Shown piece by piece: positions 8,738 through 9,654 of a stretch of DNA of 9,654 bases. The notes beneath the pieces were generated by a model. It did no database searches. It was not told the origin of the DNA and worked only from the letters and a program-made list of their open reading frames with translations. Position 1 is the first letter of the stretch; every line of letters begins with the position of its first letter. The stretch is from a bacterium (lineage in GTDB: Bacteria > Pseudomonadota > Gammaproteobacteria > Burkholderiales > Methylophilaceae): contig DAIDAS010000050.1 in NCBI GenBank assembly GCA_027310505.1, forward strand, positions 1 through 9,654, in the 5' to 3' direction. The translations under genes and the position numbers were made by a program.

Positions 8738-9654
8738 TTAGGCAAACCAAGGCGCACGCGCCGTCATGATCAGTTGTTTTGCGCGCTCGGCATCGATCCC
8801 GGCCAGCTCAACCAGGTCGTCCACTGCCAAGTCAGCAAGATCTTCCACCGTAGACACACCCTTCGCCGCAAGGGTATGTGCCGTATCTGGATCCATACCT
8901 TCCATCGCCAGCAGCTCCTCCGAGGCCTCTTCCACCTTTTCTTCCTTGGCGATAGCCTGTGTCAGCAAAGCATCACGTGCGCGCTTGCGCAATTCGTTGA
9001 TAGTGTCCTCATCGAATGCCTCGATATCGGCCATTTCGGACATCGGCACATAGGCAATTTCTTCCAGCGTACCAAAACCTTCTTGTACCAGAATGTCAGC
9101 CACTTCTTCATCCACATCCAGCTTATCCATGAAAAGCTGACGTGTATTGGCATATTCCGCCTCGTTTTTCTGCGCCGACTCTTCCTCAGTCATGATGTTA
9201 AGGGTCCAGCCTGTCAACTCGGAAGCAAGGCGAACATTCTGACCGCCCTTACCAATAGCCTGGGCAAGCTGATCTTCATCCACCACCACGTCCATGCTGT
9301 GTGCATCCTCATCCACAACGATACTGGACACTTCAGCGGGCGCCATTGCATTAATGACGAATTGAGCCGGCTCCATCGACCAGAGCACGATGTCCACACG
9401 CTCGCCAGCCAATTCGCCCGTCACCGCCTGGACGCGTGAGCCGCGCATGCCGACGCACGTGCCCACCGGGTCAAGACGTTGATCGTTGGACTTAACCGCG
9501 ATTTTTGAACGCAGGCCAGGATCACGCGCAGCCGACTTGATTTCCAGCAGGCCTTCTTCGATTTCAGGCACTTCCAGTTCAAAAAGCTTGATCAGGAATT
9601 CCGGTGCAATACGCGACAAAATCAATTGCGGGCCACGCCCGCCACGCTCGACAC
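8738..9654 (-). CDS. nusA: Transcription termination/antitermination factor NusA (N-terminal part beyond right edge)
   Basis: NusA binds RNA polymerase near the RNA exit channel and modulates pausing, termination and antitermination. The frame is open to the right edge, with 304 C-terminal residues visible; full-length relatives have about 490. Visible in order are the end of the S1 domain, the EVPEIEEG linker (27-34), KH1 with GMRG at 68-71, KH2 with GKGG at 134-137 in LAQAIGKGGQNVRLASELTGW, and two acidic repeat domains at about 168-235 and 243-304, the latter ending in the WF-containing tail. The acidic repeats are the part that contacts the polymerase alpha C-terminal domain or autoinhibits RNA binding in E. 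coli. A TTG at 9623-9625 is a Leu codon inside the gene, not a start. Genes expected upstream (rimP) are out of view. Confidence 0.98.
   Translation of the reverse strand, partial: VERGGRGPQLILSRIAPEFLIKLFELEVPEIEEGLLEIKSAARDPGLRSKIAVKSNDQRLDPVGTCVGMRGSRVQAVTGELAGERVDIVLWSMEPAQFVINAMAPAEVSSIVVDEDAHSMDVVVDEDQLAQAIGKGGQNVRLASELTGWTLNIMTEEESAQKNEAEYANTRQLFMDKLDVDEEVADILVQEGFGTLEEIAYVPMSEMADIEAFDEDTINELRKRARDALLTQAIAKEEKVEEASEELLAMEGMDPDTAHTLAAKGVSTVEDLADLAVDDLVELAGIDAERAKQLIMTARAPWFA

Noticed and set aside
8704..8757. N-terminal extension of infB by 18 codons into nusA
   Set aside because: The conserved IF2 N-terminus starts at 8703, with GGAG 6 nt upstream, and the extension would overlap the nusA end.
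8774..9439. A 221-codon open frame antisense to nusA
   Set aside because: It is again in codon register with the real gene, and the nusA KH and acidic-repeat domains account for this DNA.

Overview
The window looks like ordinary core chromosome of a betaproteobacterium with moderately high GC. The protein sequences (PNPase, IF2, NusA, TruB, DksA) read as betaproteobacterial, and a methylotroph-like group such as Methylophilaceae is possible. That placement rests on memory of family sequences, not on a search. There are no insertion sequences, phage genes, CRISPR arrays, tRNAs or rRNAs, and no sign of recent gene transfer.

Left part (1-2210). folD (plus strand) lacks only its first codon at the left edge. 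It runs tail to tail into a CbbY-like HAD sugar-phosphatase gene on the minus strand, and the two coding regions overlap by 9 bp. A 95-bp divergent gap separates that gene from dksA (plus strand), the RNA polymerase cofactor of the stringent response. After dksA come two stem-loops. The second is a strong hairpin with T tracts on both strands and can serve as a shared terminator for dksA and the convergent pnp.

Right part (2223-9654, all minus strand, read right to left). This is the conserved transcription/translation operon nusA - infB - rbfA - truB - rpsO - pnp, in the same order as in E. coli; upstream members such as rimP would lie beyond the right edge. The products cover transcription elongation and termination (NusA), translation initiation (IF2), 30S maturation (RbfA, S15), tRNA U55 pseudouridylation (TruB) and RNA decay (PNPase). 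infB/rbfA (stop and start overlapping in TAATG) and rbfA/truB (6-bp gap) look translationally coupled. An internal promoter with a GC-rich discriminator precedes rpsO. An intrinsic terminator/attenuator lies between rpsO and the GTG-started pnp.

I found no evidence for an undescribed system. The points worth a second look are regulatory: the rpsO promoter, the rpsO-pnp attenuator, a two-codon ORF over the pnp start, the two-way terminator and the folD/phosphatase overlap. The presence of a CbbY-type phosphatase outside any visible Calvin-cycle operon is also notable.
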